57,398 bases of DNA from an uncultured Faecalibacterium sp. (GCA_934539245.1 CAKTCK010000012.1:1-57398), one strand, 5' to 3'. Counted from the stretch's first letter, positions 5,638-14,622 are shown. Made by a program: numbers and translations. The notes: a model not told the origin generated them from the letters alone.

Positions 5638-7563
5638 ATGAAAGATGGTTTTTTAAAGGCAGCTGCCTTTTCGCCCGCGCTGCGGGTGGCAGACTGCACC
5701 TATAACGCGCAGCAGATTCTGGCGCAGCTGCAAGTTGCCGCGCAGCGTGGGGTAAAGCTGGCGGTATTCCCGGAGTTCTGCCTTACCGGCTACACCTGCG
5801 GCGATTTGTTTTTGCAGCGCACCTTGCAGCAGGGCGCACTGGATGCACTGGAGTGGCTGCTGACGCAGACCCGTACGCTGGATACCGTGGCGCTGGTGGG
5901 CTTGCCGCTGCTGGTGCATGGTAAGCTGTACAACTGCGCCGCCGTGCTGTGCCGCGGGCAGTTGCTGGGCATCGTGCCCAAGACCTACCTGCCTAACTAT
6001 GGCGAGTTTTACGAAAAGCGGCAGTTCACCCCCGGCAGCACCGAGGTGCAGACAGTGACCGTCTGTGGGCAGCAGGTGTCCTTTGGCACGTCGCTGCTGT
6101 TCCGCTGCCGCCAGATGCCCAGCTTCGTGCTGGGCGTGGAGCTGTGCGAGGACCTGTGGAGCGCGTTGCCGCCCTCCACCTTCCACGCGCTGGCGGGCGC
6201 GACCGTGATTGCAAACCTTTCTGCCAGCGATGAGACCGTGGGCAAAGCCGAGTACCGCCGCGCACTGGTGGCAAACCAGTCTGCCCGGCTGCTGTGCGGC
6301 TACCTGTACGCCTCGGCAGGGCACGGCGAAAGCACCACCGATATGGTGTTTGCTGGGCACGACCTCATCGCCGAGGACGGCAGCGTTCTTGCCGAGACGG
6401 CACCCTTTGCGGGTGACCACGCCGAGACCGAACTGGACTGCCAGCGCATGGAAGCCGAGCGTGCCCGCAACACTAGCTTTGAGCACAGCGCTGAGGGCTA
6501 TGTTACGGTGGAGTTTGACCTTGCACCGGAGGAAACGGTGCTGACTCGACGCATCGATTCCGCCCCCTTTGTACCCGGCGACCCGCAGCGCCGCGCCGCC
6601 CGGTGCGAGCTGATTTTGAAAATGCAGGCCGATGGTCTTGCCAAGCGGCTGGAACATGCCCACGCAAAAACGGCAGTTATTGGTATTTCCGGCGGCTTGG
6701 ACAGCTGCCTTGCCCTGCTGGTGGCAGTGCGCGCCATGAAGCAGCTGCACCGTCCCGCCGCCGATGTGCTGGCTGTTACCATGCCTTGCTTTGGCACCAC
6801 CAAGCGCACCCGCAGCAACGCCGAAATTTTGTGCGGGGAGCTGGGCGTAAGCTTTCAGGAAATTCGCATTGCCAACACCGTGCGCAGCCATTTTGCGGAT
6901 ATCGGGCAGGATGAAACCGTGCTGGACGTCACCTTTGAAAATGGGCAGGCGCGTGTGCGCACGCTGGAGCTGATGGACCTTGCCAACCGCACCGGCGGCC
7001 TTGTGGTGGGCACGGGCGACCTTTCGGAGCTGGCGCTGGGCTGGGCTACCTACAACGGCGACCACATGAGCATGTACGGCGTAAACGCCGGTGTGCCCAA
7101 AACGCTGGTGCGCTATCTGGTGCAGTATGAAGCCGAAACTGCTGCCACCGCCGCTTTGCATGATGTGCTGCTGGATATTCTGGCTACCCCGGTCTCGCCG
7201 GAGCTGCTGCCCGCCAAGGACGGCGAAATTGCACAGATCACCGAGGATTTGGTGGGTCCCTACGAGCTGCACGATTTTTACCTGTATTATGTGCTGCGCT
7301 GCGGCTTTGGACCGGCAAAAATTTACCGGCTGGCAAAGGCTGCCTTTGCGGGCAGGGCAGAGTACACAGATGCCGTGCTGTACAAGTGGCTGCGCAACTT
7401 CTACTGGCGCTTTTTTGCCCAGCAGTTCAAGCGCAGCTGCCTGCCAGACGGCCCCAAGGTGGGCAGCGTGACTCTTTCGCCCCGGGGCGACTGGCGCATG
7501 CCCAGCGACGCCTGCGCCACCCTCTGGCTGGCAGAGCTGGAGCAGCTCAAGCCCGGGGAGTAA
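5638..7563 (+). CDS. nadE: NAD(+) synthase, glutamine-hydrolysing
   Basis: This 641-residue cytoplasmic enzyme amidates nicotinic acid adenine dinucleotide to NAD using glutamine-derived ammonia and ATP. The N-terminal nitrilase-like glutaminase has the expected triad: Glu46 (FPEFCLTGY), Lys115 (GIVPKTYLPNYGEFYE) and Cys170 (GVELCEDLW). The C-terminal synthetase carries the ATP pyrophosphatase P-loop SGGLDS (351-356), then TGDLSELALGWATYNGDHM. Length matches the two-domain family. The ATG at 5638 follows AGGATGTG. It is the first gene of a likely three-gene unit, with 3 bases to the next gene. A TATACT box at 5575-5580 is a possible -10, but no good -35 is visible. Confidence 0.95.
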   Translation: MKDGFLKAAAFSPALRVADCTYNAQQILAQLQVAAQRGVKLAVFPEFCLTGYTCGDLFLQRTLQQGALDALEWLLTQTRTLDTVALVGLPLLVHGKLYNCAAVLCRGQLLGIVPKTYLPNYGEFYEKRQFTPGSTEVQTVTVCGQQVSFGTSLLFRCRQMPSFVLGVELCEDLWSALPPSTFHALAGATVIANLSASDETVGKAEYRRALVANQSARLLCGYLYASAGHGESTTDMVFAGHDLIAEDGSVLAETAPFAGDHAETELDCQRMEAERARNTSFEHSAEGYVTVEFDLAPEETVLTRRIDSAPFVPGDPQRRAARCELILKMQADGLAKRLEHAHAKTAVIGISGGLDSCLALLVAVRAMKQLHRPAADVLAVTMPCFGTTKRTRSNAEILCGELGVSFQEIRIANTVRSHFADIGQDETVLDVTFENGQARVRTLELMDLANRTGGLVVGTGDLSELALGWATYNGDHMSMYGVNAGVPKTLVRYLVQYEAETAATAALHDVLLDILATPVSPELLPAKDGEIAQITEDLVGPYELHDFYLYYVLRCGFGPAKIYRLAKAAFAGRAEYTDAVLYKWLRNFYWRFFAQQFKRSCLPDGPKVGSVTLSPRGDWRMPSDACATLWLAELEQLKPGE

Positions 7564-7566
7564 GCC

Positions 7567-7920
7567 ATGAAGAACAAAAAGCTTTTGACCAATATCCTGT
7601 TTGCAGTGGTGGTGCTGGCGATTGCAGCGGTGCTGCTGGCTGTACGCAGCCACAACGCTACCGGCGGAAAACTGGCTGCCCAGCTGATTTACGGTGACAA
7701 CAACACCGTGCTGGACATTCCGCTGGACAAGGACGAGACTTACAGTGTGGACACCGGTTATTATACGGTGCATATAGAGGTAAAGGACGGCAGAGCGCGG
7801 TTTATTGAATCGCCTTGCCCGGATCACATCTGCGAGGGCTTTGGCTGGCTGTCGGCGGAGGATCAGACCGCCACCTGCCTGCCTGCCCGCGCCGTGTTGA
7901 CCATCGTTCCGGTGGGCTAA
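7567..7920 (+). CDS. NusG domain II-containing membrane-anchored protein
   Basis: This 117-residue protein has an N-terminal membrane anchor (about residues 7-26) and an extracytoplasmic domain containing SPCPDHICEGFGW and TATCLPARAVL. Those blocks are typical of the small NusG_II-domain (KOW-less) family found in Clostridia, which is unrelated in role to transcription factor NusG; its function is not established. The cysteine-bearing CPDHIC and TCLP pieces are conserved in this family. It starts 3 bases after nadE with GGGGAG upstream and is followed 15 bases later by the LCP gene, so the three are probably co-transcribed. Confidence 0.8.
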   Translation: MKNKKLLTNILFAVVVLAIAAVLLAVRSHNATGGKLAAQLIYGDNNTVLDIPLDKDETYSVDTGYYTVHIEVKDGRARFIESPCPDHICEGFGWLSAEDQTATCLPARAVLTIVPVG

Positions 7921-7935
7921 AAAAGGAGTATTCTC

Positions 7936-9615
7936 ATGTTGGACGAAAATGAGCATTCCCGCAAGGAGGACGGCCGTTCCTTGCACCGTCTTTTGCATAA
8001 GACAGAGCAGCAGGACGCCACCGTGGAGGTGGACAGCGCCGCATTTTTCTCGGAGCTGCCGCCGGAGCAATCCGCCCCGCCGCCCCGCCGTCCGCAGCAA
8101 AATACCCCCCGCAGCACTGCTGCCGGGGAGAATGGGGCGTACCAGCCCCCGAAACGAGGGAAGATTTTGCTGATCGTACAGGCAATTTTAAGCGTTCTGG
8201 CACTGGTACAGCTCTGGCGCACCCAGATGCTGCCGGTGCTGTATCTGGTGGTGCTGGCGGCGCTGCTGTGGCTGCTGTGGCTGCTGGTCAAGCGCTGTCA
8301 GGAGTACAAAACTGCAGGTGCTGTGTCCCGGGCGTTCTCGGTGGTGCTGTGTGCCGCCATGGCACTGGGCTGCGTGTGGGCGCAGCAGGGTCTGGCGGCG
8401 CTGGGCGATATGACCACCGGCTTTTTGAGCAATGCTGAGGCGAAAAAGATCACGAAAGAGCCCTTTGTGGTGTACCTGAGCGGCGTGGATACCCGCGGCG
8501 ATTTAACTGAAAAAGCGCGCAGCGATGTTAATATTATTGCTGCGGTGAACCCGAAGACCAAGCAGGTGGTGCTGATCAACACCCCGCGCGATTACTATGT
8601 GGACCTTGCTGGAACAAACAGCAAGGATAAGCTGACCCACGCCGGGCTTTACGGCGTGCAGACCAGCATGGACACCCTTGGCAACCTGTACGGGGTGGAT
8701 GTGCAGCACTACATCCGCATCAATTTTGCAGGGTTTATCAACATCGTTGATGCACTGGGCGGTGTGGACGTGTACTCCGATCAGGCGTTCACTTCGGTGG
8801 GCAGCCCCGGCTACTACGACCCCACCACCTTTGCCGAGGGTTGGAACCATCTGGACGGCAAGGCTGCGCTGGCTTTTGCCCGCGAGCGCCATGCCTTCAA
8901 GACCGGCGATGTGCAGCGCGGCATCAACCAGATGAAGGTCATCGATGCCATGCTGAACAAGATCAAGTCCCCGGCGCTGCTGATGGGATTTTCCAAAATT
9001 CTGGACGCCGTTGCCGACAACTTTGTCACCAGCCTTTCCCAGAACCAGATCAGTGCACTGGTGCGGATGCAGCTGAGCGATTTTGCAGAGTGGAATATTG
9101 AAAGCTACACCGTTACCGGCTCCTCCGGCAGCAGTACCAAGTGCTACTCTGCCAAAGGGCAGAAGCTCTACGTCATGAAGCCGGACGAAAGCTCTGTGGC
9201 AAAGGCCAAAGAGATGATCGCGGCGGTGCTGGGCGGCGAGGGCACGGTAAGCTCCACCACCCAGACCCCGGAAAAGACGGACGTCTATACCCCCACTGCC
9301 GACCCCGATGCCGCTGTCTCGGTGCCGGAGACGCCCGCCGACAGCGTGATCGTGGAAGAGCCTACGGAAAGCGTGCCAGAGCAGTCTGCTGAGCAGCCCG
9401 CTGAACAACCGACAGAGCAGCCCACGGAAACGCCCGCCGAGCAGCCCGCTGCCACCGAGACGCCCCAGCCGGAGACCACCCCCGCCGAGGGCGGCAGCAC
9501 CGAGACCCCCGCTGTCAGTCTGCCCACGCAGGAACAGGTAGAACAGGCCGCTGGCTCGCTGTATAGCGCCGCTTCCACCGTGCTGGATGCCATCTTAGGC
9601 ACAGGCGGGAACTGA
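7936..9615 (+). CDS. LytR-CpsA-Psr (LCP) family cell-wall glycopolymer ligase
   Basis: This 559-residue protein has a charged N-terminus, three membrane segments (about 76-94, 99-118, 132-150) and an extracellular LCP domain (about 178-400). LCP motifs include SDVNIIAAVNPKTKQVVLINTPRDYYVDL with the lipid-phosphate-binding Arg/Asp residues, KLTHAGLYG and LAFARERHAF. Family members transfer undecaprenyl-linked anionic polymers to peptidoglycan. The tail (about 430-535) is low-complexity, rich in Pro/Glu/Thr with repeated EQP-T/A units, probably a wall-spanning spacer. GGAG precedes the ATG. A strong terminator follows. Confidence 0.9.
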   Translation: MLDENEHSRKEDGRSLHRLLHKTEQQDATVEVDSAAFFSELPPEQSAPPPRRPQQNTPRSTAAGENGAYQPPKRGKILLIVQAILSVLALVQLWRTQMLPVLYLVVLAALLWLLWLLVKRCQEYKTAGAVSRAFSVVLCAAMALGCVWAQQGLAALGDMTTGFLSNAEAKKITKEPFVVYLSGVDTRGDLTEKARSDVNIIAAVNPKTKQVVLINTPRDYYVDLAGTNSKDKLTHAGLYGVQTSMDTLGNLYGVDVQHYIRINFAGFINIVDALGGVDVYSDQAFTSVGSPGYYDPTTFAEGWNHLDGKAALAFARERHAFKTGDVQRGINQMKVIDAMLNKIKSPALLMGFSKILDAVADNFVTSLSQNQISALVRMQLSDFAEWNIESYTVTGSSGSSTKCYSAKGQKLYVMKPDESSVAKAKEMIAAVLGGEGTVSSTTQTPEKTDVYTPTADPDAAVSVPETPADSVIVEEPTESVPEQSAEQPAEQPTEQPTETPAEQPAATETPQPETTPAEGGSTETPAVSLPTQEQVEQAAGSLYSAASTVLDAILGTGGN

Positions 9616-9633
9616 GCAAGAACTATTTATAAA

Positions 9634-9673
9634 AAGAACCGTTGCACAAAATAACGTGCAACGGTTCTTTTTG
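9634..9673. terminator. Bidirectional terminator between the LCP gene and rnpB
   Basis: AAGAACCGTTGCAC (9634-9647) pairs perfectly with GTGCAACGGTTCTT (9656-9669), with A and T runs outside on each side. It can end the plus-strand LCP transcript and the minus-strand rnpB transcript. Confidence 0.88.
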
Positions 9674-9717
9674 CACAAAAAACTGCCTGCAACAGCAGAC
9701 AGCGCAAAAACACAAAA

Positions 9718-10066
9718 GGGAAAACGAGATAGACCGTAAGCCGGGTTCTGTATTAAACGACGATCTGTCTAGGCCTGCCATTGCTGACAGGCTCGTGCCG
9801 CCTTCGGGACACGCGAGCAGCGCTGTACGTCCCATATAGGCGTTGCTTCCGGTAGGGTTTACAAAGCCGCATGGTCACCCATGCGCTGGTGAGCTCTTAC
9901 CTCGCCCTTTCATCCTTACCGCATTGCTGCGGCGGTTTCCTTTCTGTTGCACTTTCCCTGAGGTCACCCTCGGCTGCCGTTAGCAGTTACCGTGCTCTGT
10001 GAGGCCCGGACTTTCCTCAGAGCGGTCAAAGCCGCCCCGCCGCCGTATGTTCCACTCGTTTTCCGT
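9718..10066 (-). ncRNA. rnpB: RNase P RNA (class A)
   Basis: Read on the minus strand, the segment shows the conserved RNase P blocks: GAGGAAAGTCCGGGCC near the 5' end, CGGTAACTGC, AACAGAAAGGAAACCGCC, GGTAAGGATGAAAGGG and GGTAAGAGCTCACCAGCG. Near the 3' end are GCCTAGACAGATC and ACAGAACCCGGCTTACGGTC. The ends GGAAAACGAG and CTCGTTTTCC pair to close helix P1. This is the catalytic RNA that matures tRNA 5' ends. A promoter ending 5-6 bases upstream of the folded 5' end and a terminator past the 3' end frame it. Confidence 0.97.
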
Positions 10067-10071
10067 TCCTC

Positions 10072-10100
10072 ATGATACCATAAAAAAGTAAGATTTGCAA
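10072..10100 (-). promoter_or_regulatory. Promoter of rnpB
   Basis: On the minus strand TTGCAA (10100-10095), a 17-base spacer and TATCAT (10077-10072). The predicted start agrees with the structural 5' end of RNase P RNA near 10065. The -35 hexamer is its own reverse complement and is also used by the divergent promoter. Confidence 0.75.
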
Positions 10101-10123
10101 GTGAAACGGATTTTTGTTATAAT
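10095..10123 (+). promoter_or_regulatory. Promoter of the RluA-family gene
   Basis: TTGCAA (10095-10100), a 17-base spacer and a perfect TATAAT (10118-10123). It shares the same palindromic -35 hexamer with the rnpB promoter on the other strand. Confidence 0.78.
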
Positions 10124-10166
10124 ATCATTTGTATTTTTGTAAATTTTGCAGGGGAGGGGACAGGTC

Positions 10167-11078
10167 ATGCAGCTGTATTTTGCCGTACCGGATACCGCTG
10201 CCACCCACGATGGGGTGCTGGTGCGCAGCTTTCTGCGCCAGTGTGCCGTCTCCACCGACCTTGCCCGGTCAGTCAAGTTCCGGGGCGGCGGCTTTTTTGC
10301 GGACGGCGTGCCTGTGCTGGCAAATAAGCGCATCTTCCCCGGGCAGGTGCTTTCCTTTGCCCTGCCGCCGGAAGGGGACGGCGTGACCCCGCAGCCGGAA
10401 ATCCCGTTCAAGGTGGTCTACGAGGATGCCTTTGCCGTGGTGCTGGAAAAGCCGCCGCAGCTGGCAGTGCACCCCACCCTGAACTATCCCGGGGACACGC
10501 TGGCAAACGGTTACGCCGCGTGGGCGGCTGACCACGGCCACAGCCCGGTGTTCCGCCCGGTGAACCGCATCGATAAGGACACCAGCGGCCTTGTGCTGGC
10601 GGCAAAAAATGCCTACGCCGCGCCGCTCTTGGCGGACGGGGTGACAAAGCTATACTATGCCATTGCGCAGGGCGCGCTGCCGCTGGGGGAGGGGGCTATC
10701 GATGCACCCATCGGCCGCCGGGGCGACAGCATCATCGGGCACTGTGTTACCCCCGAGGGCAAGCCCAGCCGCACCGAGTATACTATTATAAAGGAAGAAA
10801 ACGGCCTTAGCCTTGCGGCCTGCGTGCCGGTGACCGGCCGCACCCACCAGATTCGGGTACATTTTGCGTCCATCGGGCATCCGCTTGCCGGGGACGACCT
10901 TTACGGCGGCAGCCGGGAGCGCATTGGCAGGCAGGCGCTGCACTGCGCAAAGCAAAGCTTTGCGGTGCCTGCATACACCCCGCTGCCGGACGGCATCCGT
11001 GTGGAAATGCCCTTGCAGCTGCGCACCGTCACGGTGGAAAGCCCGCTGCCGCCGGATATGGAAGCGCTTTTTTCGTGA
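10167..11078 (+). CDS. RluA-family RNA pseudouridine synthase
   Basis: This 303-residue enzyme isomerises uridine to pseudouridine in rRNA or tRNA. An S4-like N-terminal region precedes the catalytic domain. The RluA motif appears as VNRIDKDTSGLVL (about 132-144) with catalytic Asp136; the usual His before Arg is Asn. The C-terminal signature RTHQIRVHFASIGHPLAGDDLYG is complete. The ATG at 10167 follows GGGGAGGGG; an in-frame TTG at 10146 lies before that ribosome site and is not preferred. Which RNA site it modifies cannot be told from sequence alone. Confidence 0.92.
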   Translation: MQLYFAVPDTAATHDGVLVRSFLRQCAVSTDLARSVKFRGGGFFADGVPVLANKRIFPGQVLSFALPPEGDGVTPQPEIPFKVVYEDAFAVVLEKPPQLAVHPTLNYPGDTLANGYAAWAADHGHSPVFRPVNRIDKDTSGLVLAAKNAYAAPLLADGVTKLYYAIAQGALPLGEGAIDAPIGRRGDSIIGHCVTPEGKPSRTEYTIIKEENGLSLAACVPVTGRTHQIRVHFASIGHPLAGDDLYGGSRERIGRQALHCAKQSFAVPAYTPLPDGIRVEMPLQLRTVTVESPLPPDMEALFS

Positions 11079-11116
11079 AAACTGCGTGAAAAAGTAGCCA
11101 AATTTTATGTAAGCGC

Positions 11117-11144
11117 TTGTTTCAAACCATGCAAAGTGTATAAT
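11117..11144 (+). promoter_or_regulatory. Promoter of the M23 endopeptidase gene
   Basis: TTGTTT (11117-11122) and TATAAT (11139-11144) with a 16-base spacer, about 125 bases ahead of the chosen start. Confidence 0.65.
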
Positions 11145-11269
11145 AAAAAAGAGAGCGTATTGTGTACAGGCCCTGTTGGCGTTTTGAACAGGGGAACGTA
11201 CACCATCTAGCTGCTGTGTTCCGGGCCGAAAAAATGCCCTTGCAGCGGCGCAGGAAGGAGAAAATCCCG

Positions 11270-13165
11270 TTGACTGAAGATAAAACAAAGGAGCAGCAGC
11301 CCGCTGCGCAACCGGTACGGCATCCTCGCCGCCAGAAGCTGCGCTCGCTGTGGGCACAGCTCCAGTGCCGGGGTGTGCTGCGGCGGCACAGGCTGCGCCG
11401 CAAGCGTCAGCACCGCTGGGAAAAGCTGTGGCATAAGCTGTTGCACAACCCCGTAGCGCCCATGGTGGGCGAGACGCTGTATGCCGTAGGCTTTTCTGCC
11501 GAGTATGCGGTCATCCGTACAGGACGCCGCTTGCAGCACGGATTGCAGCGCCTGCTGCAGACGGTCAGAGAGCTGCTGAAAAATATCGCATCTATGGCGT
11601 TCCCCGGGGCGGCGCAGCTGCTGCGGGATCTGTTCGGCCCAGTAGTGCTTGCTCTGCGGGGCACTTGGGCGCTGCTGCGCCACGCACATCGGGTGCGCAA
11701 GGAGAAGGGCTTTGGCGCTGCGCTGTGCGCAAGCGGGCACTTCCTTGCCCATGGCATCGCCGATAACATCCGTCTTGTGCCCCGTATGGCTATGTATGTG
11801 CTGCCGGTGGCAGCATTGGCTGTTATGGTGACCGTGTTCCAGACCACCATCCGCCAGCCCTACGCCTTGCAGGTGCAGGTGGACGACAAGACTGTGGGCT
11901 ATGTAGCCAACGAAGAGGTGTTCAACTCTGCGCTGGAGGCTGTGCAGCAGCGTATCAATTATTCCGGCGCAGAGCAGGCGCGCTTTACCGTGGAGCCTAC
12001 TTATTCCGTGACCGTCGCCCATGATGTGATGGACGAAAATGACGTGGCCGACGCCATCCTCAAGAATTCCAGCGACCAGATCAGCGAGGGCACGGCGTTG
12101 TATCTGGACGGTGAATTGACCGCTGTGTGTTCGGACGGCACCAGTCTACAACGATACATCAGCAGTCTGCTGGAACCTTACGAGAACCCCGATGACCCCA
12201 ACACCACCGTGGGCTTCAATAAGGACGTCACGCTGGAAAACGGCATCTACTTCAACGAGAGCTTCCAGGAGGAAGCCGAGGTGGAGCAGCTGCTCTCCGG
12301 CGTGCAGCAGGCAGAAAAATCCTATACGGTGCAGAGCGGCGATACCATCTGGTCCATCGCCCAGAAAAATGGCCTGACTGTGAAGGAACTGTGCGATATG
12401 AACGCCGGTTTTACCGCCAACGGCGAAAACGGCCTGACCCAGAACTCCAAGATCCTGCCCGGCGATGCACTGACCGTGGTGCGTGAGGAGGAGACGCTGG
12501 AGGTGCGCATCACCAAGGTGGAAAGCTGGGAGGAAGAGATTGCCTACACCACCGAGACCACCAAGTCCAACGAGCTGAACTCCGGTACGAAGCGCGTTAC
12601 CCAGAAGGGCGAAAACGGCATCCGCACTGTGACCGCACAGCGGGTGTACGATACAAAGGGTAACCAGCTTTCTCAGCAGATCCTGAGCACCGTGGTAACC
12701 AAGGAACCGGTGACTGAAAAAGTTACGGTGGGTACCAAAAAGGTGTCCTCCGGTGCATCCTATATCACCGGCAGCGGTCAGTTTATCTGGCCGGTGCCCG
12801 GCTACCGGTACTGCTCCCGCTGGTACGGCGGCAGCCACAAGGGCGTGGATATCTGCGCCGCCGCTGGTACGCCCATTTACGCTTCGGCAGGCGGTACGGT
12901 GACCAAATCCGGCTACAACCGCGCCGGTGCAGGCAACGGCTACGGCAACTCTATCATCATCAACCACGGCAACGGCTACACCACTGTGTACGCCCACTGC
13001 CTGTCGCTGGTGGTGCACGCCGGTCAGTCGGTCAAGCAGGGACAGCTCATCGGCTATGTGGGCAGCACCGGACGTTCCAGCGGCAACCACTGCCACTTCG
13101 AGATCCGGCGCAACGGCGCATACGTTTCGCCGCAGACGGTGTTCAACCGCAACAAATATCGGTAA
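11270..13165 (+). CDS. LysM-G5-M23 cell-wall endopeptidase
   Basis: This 631-residue envelope protein has a basic cytoplasmic N-terminus of about 170 residues and one membrane segment (about 174-192). A LysM domain follows (about 351-404, YTVQSGDTIWSIAQKNGLT), then a G5 domain (about 408-490) and a C-terminal M23 zinc peptidase (about 504-625). The zinc ligands are present: His523 and Asp527 (SHKGVD), with His576 (YAHC), His607 and His609 (GNHCHFE). It probably cuts peptidoglycan cross-links. TTG at 11270 is chosen because GGAAGGAG lies 9 bases before it; in-frame starts upstream lack such a site. Confidence 0.88.
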   Translation: MTEDKTKEQQPAAQPVRHPRRQKLRSLWAQLQCRGVLRRHRLRRKRQHRWEKLWHKLLHNPVAPMVGETLYAVGFSAEYAVIRTGRRLQHGLQRLLQTVRELLKNIASMAFPGAAQLLRDLFGPVVLALRGTWALLRHAHRVRKEKGFGAALCASGHFLAHGIADNIRLVPRMAMYVLPVAALAVMVTVFQTTIRQPYALQVQVDDKTVGYVANEEVFNSALEAVQQRINYSGAEQARFTVEPTYSVTVAHDVMDENDVADAILKNSSDQISEGTALYLDGELTAVCSDGTSLQRYISSLLEPYENPDDPNTTVGFNKDVTLENGIYFNESFQEEAEVEQLLSGVQQAEKSYTVQSGDTIWSIAQKNGLTVKELCDMNAGFTANGENGLTQNSKILPGDALTVVREEETLEVRITKVESWEEEIAYTTETTKSNELNSGTKRVTQKGENGIRTVTAQRVYDTKGNQLSQQILSTVVTKEPVTEKVTVGTKKVSSGASYITGSGQFIWPVPGYRYCSRWYGGSHKGVDICAAAGTPIYASAGGTVTKSGYNRAGAGNGYGNSIIINHGNGYTTVYAHCLSLVVHAGQSVKQGQLIGYVGSTGRSSGNHCHFEIRRNGAYVSPQTVFNRNKYR

Positions 13166-13167
13166 AA

Positions 13168-13208
13168 AGCAGCGAGGGCTTTTCCGCAGGGGGAAAGCCC
13201 GTCTGCTG
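13168..13208 (+). terminator. Weak terminator-like hairpin after the M23 gene
   Basis: GGGCTTTTCC pairs with GGAAAGCCC and an outer CAGC pairs with GCTG. No T-run follows directly, so termination may be inefficient and deoD could be reached by read-through. Confidence 0.4.
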
Positions 13209-13238
13209 TATCATGAATAAAAAAAGGAGAGATCATCT

Positions 13239-13958
13239 ATGTCTACCCCTCACATCAGCGCAGAAATGGGCGATTTCGCCAAGACAGTCCTTATGCCGGG
13301 TGACCCCCTGCGCGCCAAGTTTATTGCCGACACCTTTTTGCAGGATGTCCGGCAGGTGACCGGTGTGCGCGGGATGCTGGGCTTTACCGGCACCTACGAA
13401 GGCCGCCCCATCAGCGTGATGGGCAGCGGTATGGGTATGCCCTCCATCGGCATCTACTCCTACGAGCTGTTCAGCTTCTACGGCGTGGAGAACATCATCC
13501 GCATCGGCTCTGCCGGCAGCTACACCGAGAAGGCCAAGCTGTTCGACACCGTGCTGGCCACCGGCGCTGTGAGCGAGAGCAACTACGCCCGGGTGCAGAG
13601 CGGCTTTACCGGCAACGTCACCCTGCCCAGCGCAGCCCTGAACGAAAAGCTGCGTGCCTCCGCTGCAAAGCAGGGCATCCCCCTGATCGAGGGCAACATC
13701 CACTCCTCGGATGTGTTCTATCGCCAGCCCTCGGACGCAAAGCCCACCTACTGGGAAAAGCTGCGGGACGAGGACGGCTGCCTGTGCGTGGAGATGGAAA
13801 GCTTTGCCCTGTTTGCCAACGCGCAGGTGCTGGGCAAGAACGCCGCCTGCCTGCTGACCATCTCGGACAGCTTTGTGGCCCCCGGCATCACCACCGCCGA
13901 GGAGCGCCAGAAGAGCTTTACCGACATGATGAAGGTCGCTCTGGGCGCAGAGTACTGA
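13239..13958 (+). CDS. deoD: Purine-nucleoside phosphorylase, DeoD type
   Basis: This 239-residue cytoplasmic enzyme cleaves purine (deoxy)nucleosides with phosphate to base and sugar-1-phosphate. The N-terminus TPHISAEMGDFAKTVLMPGDPLRAKFIA, then GMGMPSIGIYSYELF, RIGSAGSY and ESFALFANA follow the hexameric DeoD pattern, and the length matches. AAAAGGAGAG precedes the ATG. Together with cdd and the BMP-type nucleoside importer downstream, it forms a nucleoside salvage neighbourhood, although a terminator separates it from cdd. Confidence 0.95.
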   Translation: MSTPHISAEMGDFAKTVLMPGDPLRAKFIADTFLQDVRQVTGVRGMLGFTGTYEGRPISVMGSGMGMPSIGIYSYELFSFYGVENIIRIGSAGSYTEKAKLFDTVLATGAVSESNYARVQSGFTGNVTLPSAALNEKLRASAAKQGIPLIEGNIHSSDVFYRQPSDAKPTYWEKLRDEDGCLCVEMESFALFANAQVLGKNAACLLTISDSFVAPGITTAEERQKSFTDMMKVALGAEY

Positions 13959-13972
13959 TCGCATAATCTTCC

Positions 13973-14011
13973 AGCGCGGCTGCCGCCCCAAGGCACAGCC
14001 GCGCTGTTTTT
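13973..14011 (+). terminator. Terminator after deoD
   Basis: AGCGCGGCTG (13973-13982) pairs perfectly with CAGCCGCGCT (13996-14005), followed by GTTTTT. It lies only 22 bases before the cdd start, so cdd may depend on read-through. Confidence 0.85.
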
Positions 14012-14033
14012 GCCCATAAAAGGAGGGAGCAGC

Positions 14034-14486
14034 ATGACAAAACTGACCATGGAAGAAAAGCAGGAGCTGATCCGCATGGCACTGGCCGCACGGGAAAAGG
14101 CCTATGCGCCTTACAGTGATTTTATGGTGGGCGCTGCATTGCGCGCTGCGGACGGCCGCATCTTTACTGGCTGCAACGTGGAGAACGCCGCCTTTACCCC
14201 CACCAGCTGCGCTGAGCGCACCGCCCTGTTCAAGGCAGTGGCGGAAGGTGTGACTGCGTTTACGGATATCGCCGTGGTGGGCAGCCGCCGGGGCGAAGTG
14301 AACCGGCAGATCACCTCCCCCTGCGGGGTGTGCCGTCAGGCACTGTTCGAGTTCGGCGGGCCGGAGCTGAACGTCATTATGGCAAAGACCCCGGAGGATT
14401 TCATCGAGCGCAGCATGGACGAGCTGCTGCCCTTCGGCTTTGGCCCCTCCAACGTGGCGGGCAACAGCGCCGTGGAAGGGAAGTAA
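14034..14486 (+). CDS. cdd: Cytidine deaminase
   Basis: This 150-residue homotetrameric-type zinc enzyme deaminates cytidine and deoxycytidine to the uridine forms. The catalytic blocks are NVENAAFTPTSCAERTALFKA (zinc Cys and catalytic Glu in SCAERTA) and SPCGVCRQ with the two remaining zinc cysteines. The N-terminal YAPYSDFMVGAAL is also conserved. The ATG at 14034 is chosen because AAAGGAGGG is ideally placed; an in-frame ATG at 14010 has none. The C-terminus has a short extension after LLPFGF. Confidence 0.95.
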   Translation: MTKLTMEEKQELIRMALAAREKAYAPYSDFMVGAALRAADGRIFTGCNVENAAFTPTSCAERTALFKAVAEGVTAFTDIAVVGSRRGEVNRQITSPCGVCRQALFEFGGPELNVIMAKTPEDFIERSMDELLPFGFGPSNVAGNSAVEGK

Positions 14487-14593
14487 GTGTTCTTCTTTGA
14501 AAAACAGCGCAAGCAGGGATAAATCGGTTAAAAAGAATTACTTTTTCTCAAATTATACAAAGGATTTGTAAAGAATTTGTAATCGGAAATTGC

Positions 14594-14622
14594 TTGCATC
14601 TGTCACATCCACCCGCTATACT
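14594..14622 (+). promoter_or_regulatory. Promoter of the BMP lipoprotein gene
   Basis: TTGCAT (14594-14599) and TATACT (14617-14622) with a 17-base spacer. The leader is about 67 bases and holds no obvious riboswitch. Confidence 0.7.

Noticed and set aside
5653..8100. 815-codon open frame antisense to nadE
   Set aside because: Mirror frame of GC-rich coding sequence; its product is rich in His/Gln/Gly with no domain, while the plus strand carries a complete NAD synthase.
9623..9835. Short frames within the RNase P RNA region
   Set aside because: They overlap rnpB, which is recognised by conserved blocks across its full length.
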